Of a stretch of 6,356 nt of DNA, positions 6,150-6,356 are shown piece by piece. The stretch's first letter is position 1. Every line of letters starts with the position of its first letter. The translations under genes and the position numbers were made by a program. Source of the DNA: an uncultured Collinsella sp. (GTDB taxonomy: Bacteria > Actinomycetota > Coriobacteriia > Coriobacteriales > Coriobacteriaceae); the NCBI GenBank assembly GCA_947003675.1, contig CAMQPJ010000081.1:1-6356 (forward strand). Reading direction: 5' to 3'. The notes under the pieces are model-generated. The model was given only the letters and a program-made list of their open reading frames with translations, was not told where the DNA came from and did not search any database.

Positions 6150-6161
6150 TTTAATACCACT
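6150..6161 (-). promoter_or_regulatory. Inverted copy of the AGTGGTATTAAA box
   Basis: TTTAATACCACT at 6150-6161 is the exact reverse complement of the box at 6208-6219, 46 bases away, and lies 18 bases after the MFS stop. It may be an auxiliary operator for the promoter at 6208, since no T-run follows to make the pair a terminator. The role is inferred. Confidence 0.5.
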
Positions 6162-6207
6162 CACCAGAGAATTTCGACCGTTCACCGAGGATTGGAGCAG
6201 AATGATA

Positions 6208-6251
6208 AGTGGTATTAAAAACACATTAGGTGTATGTCTATAATTGGTATC
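6208..6251 (+). promoter_or_regulatory. Promoter with flanking GGTAT operator boxes, upstream of the last gene
   Basis: AGTGGTATTAAA (6208-6219), an 18-base unconserved stretch, then CTATAATTGGTATC (6238-6251) reproduce the promoter at 3057-3100 at the same spacing. The -10 is TATAAT at 6239-6244 and the GGTAT cores are again 35 bases apart. The intervening bases are largely different, so the boxes are conserved by function rather than by simple duplication. It should drive the gene starting at 6302, with a leader of about 50 bases. Confidence 0.75.
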
Positions 6252-6301
6252 GAAAAGAAACGCGATGTATAGAGTTGCGTGCAGGACAGAAAGGAAAAGC
6301 C

Positions 6302-6356
6302 ATGAAGGAAACCGAGAAGATCGAGATCATGCATTTCGACCAGGAGGGCTATCTCG
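6302..6356 (+). CDS. 5' end of a gene, possibly an SIS-domain sugar-phosphate isomerase/deglycase
   Basis: Only 18 codons are present (MKETEKIEIMHFDQEGYL) and the frame runs off the window. The start is well supported: AAAGGA at 6290-6295 is followed six bases later by ATG 6302, and a promoter lies at 6208-6251. The FDxExYL-like string resembles the N-terminus of SIS-domain proteins of the AgaS/FrlB/GlmS-isomerase type, which act on phosphorylated amino sugars or Amadori products and often neighbour mannose-family PTS genes. With so few residues this is a weak resemblance, and another sugar-catabolic enzyme is possible. Confidence 0.4.
   Translation, partial: MKETEKIEIMHFDQEGYL

Overview
The window looks like a chromosomal segment of a gut actinobacterium of the Coriobacteriia, most likely Collinsella or a close relative. 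I infer this from the high GC content with strongly G/C-ending codons, the AGGAGG-type ribosome binding sites, and a cluster of mannose-family (sorbose/mannose/fructose, Man-Spl) PTS genes next to small permeases. No marker gene here fixes the taxon, so the assignment is tentative.

Layout, all on the + strand: (1) the 3' part of a PTS IIB gene (1-387), a short hairpin-bearing gap, then IIC (446-1219) and IID (1209-2033), closed by a strong intrinsic terminator (2063-2096). (2) A DMT/EamA-type permease (2122-3012) starting 26 bases after the terminator T-run. (3) An AT-richer intergenic region with a TATAAT promoter framed by GGTAT boxes (3057-3100) and a leader of about 138 bases. (4) A second IIC (3238-4011) and IID (4001-4825) pair without IIA or IIB, again closed by an intrinsic terminator (4860-4899). 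(5) A 12-helix MFS permease (4917-6131) starting 18 bases after that terminator. (6) Another AT-rich region with a second promoter of the same design (6208-6251), followed by the first 18 codons of a gene whose N-terminus weakly resembles SIS-domain sugar-phosphate isomerases or deglycases.

The central observation is that the two IIC-IID cassettes are paralogues aligned without any indel at an offset of 2792 bases. From 980 to 2042 (copy 1) and 3772 to 4834 (copy 2) they differ at one base in 1063, and that change is synonymous. The upstream part of IIC has diverged, most strongly over residues 100-178. The two IID proteins are therefore identical, while the IIC proteins differ in the part not covered by the tract. 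This is a clear signature of recent gene conversion or recombination, and it suggests two PTS permeases with a constant IID and a variable IIC. Apart from the first few codons, the IID reading frame has essentially no A- or T-ending codons.

Functionally, the PTS proteins would import and phosphorylate a sugar or sugar derivative. IIB relays phosphate, and IIC-IID form the membrane channel. The downstream gene, if it is an SIS enzyme, would process the phosphorylated product. The DMT and MFS permeases may export a released moiety or a toxic intermediate; this part is inference. The matching promoters at 3057 and 6208 tie the second PTS cassette and the last gene to the same regulator.
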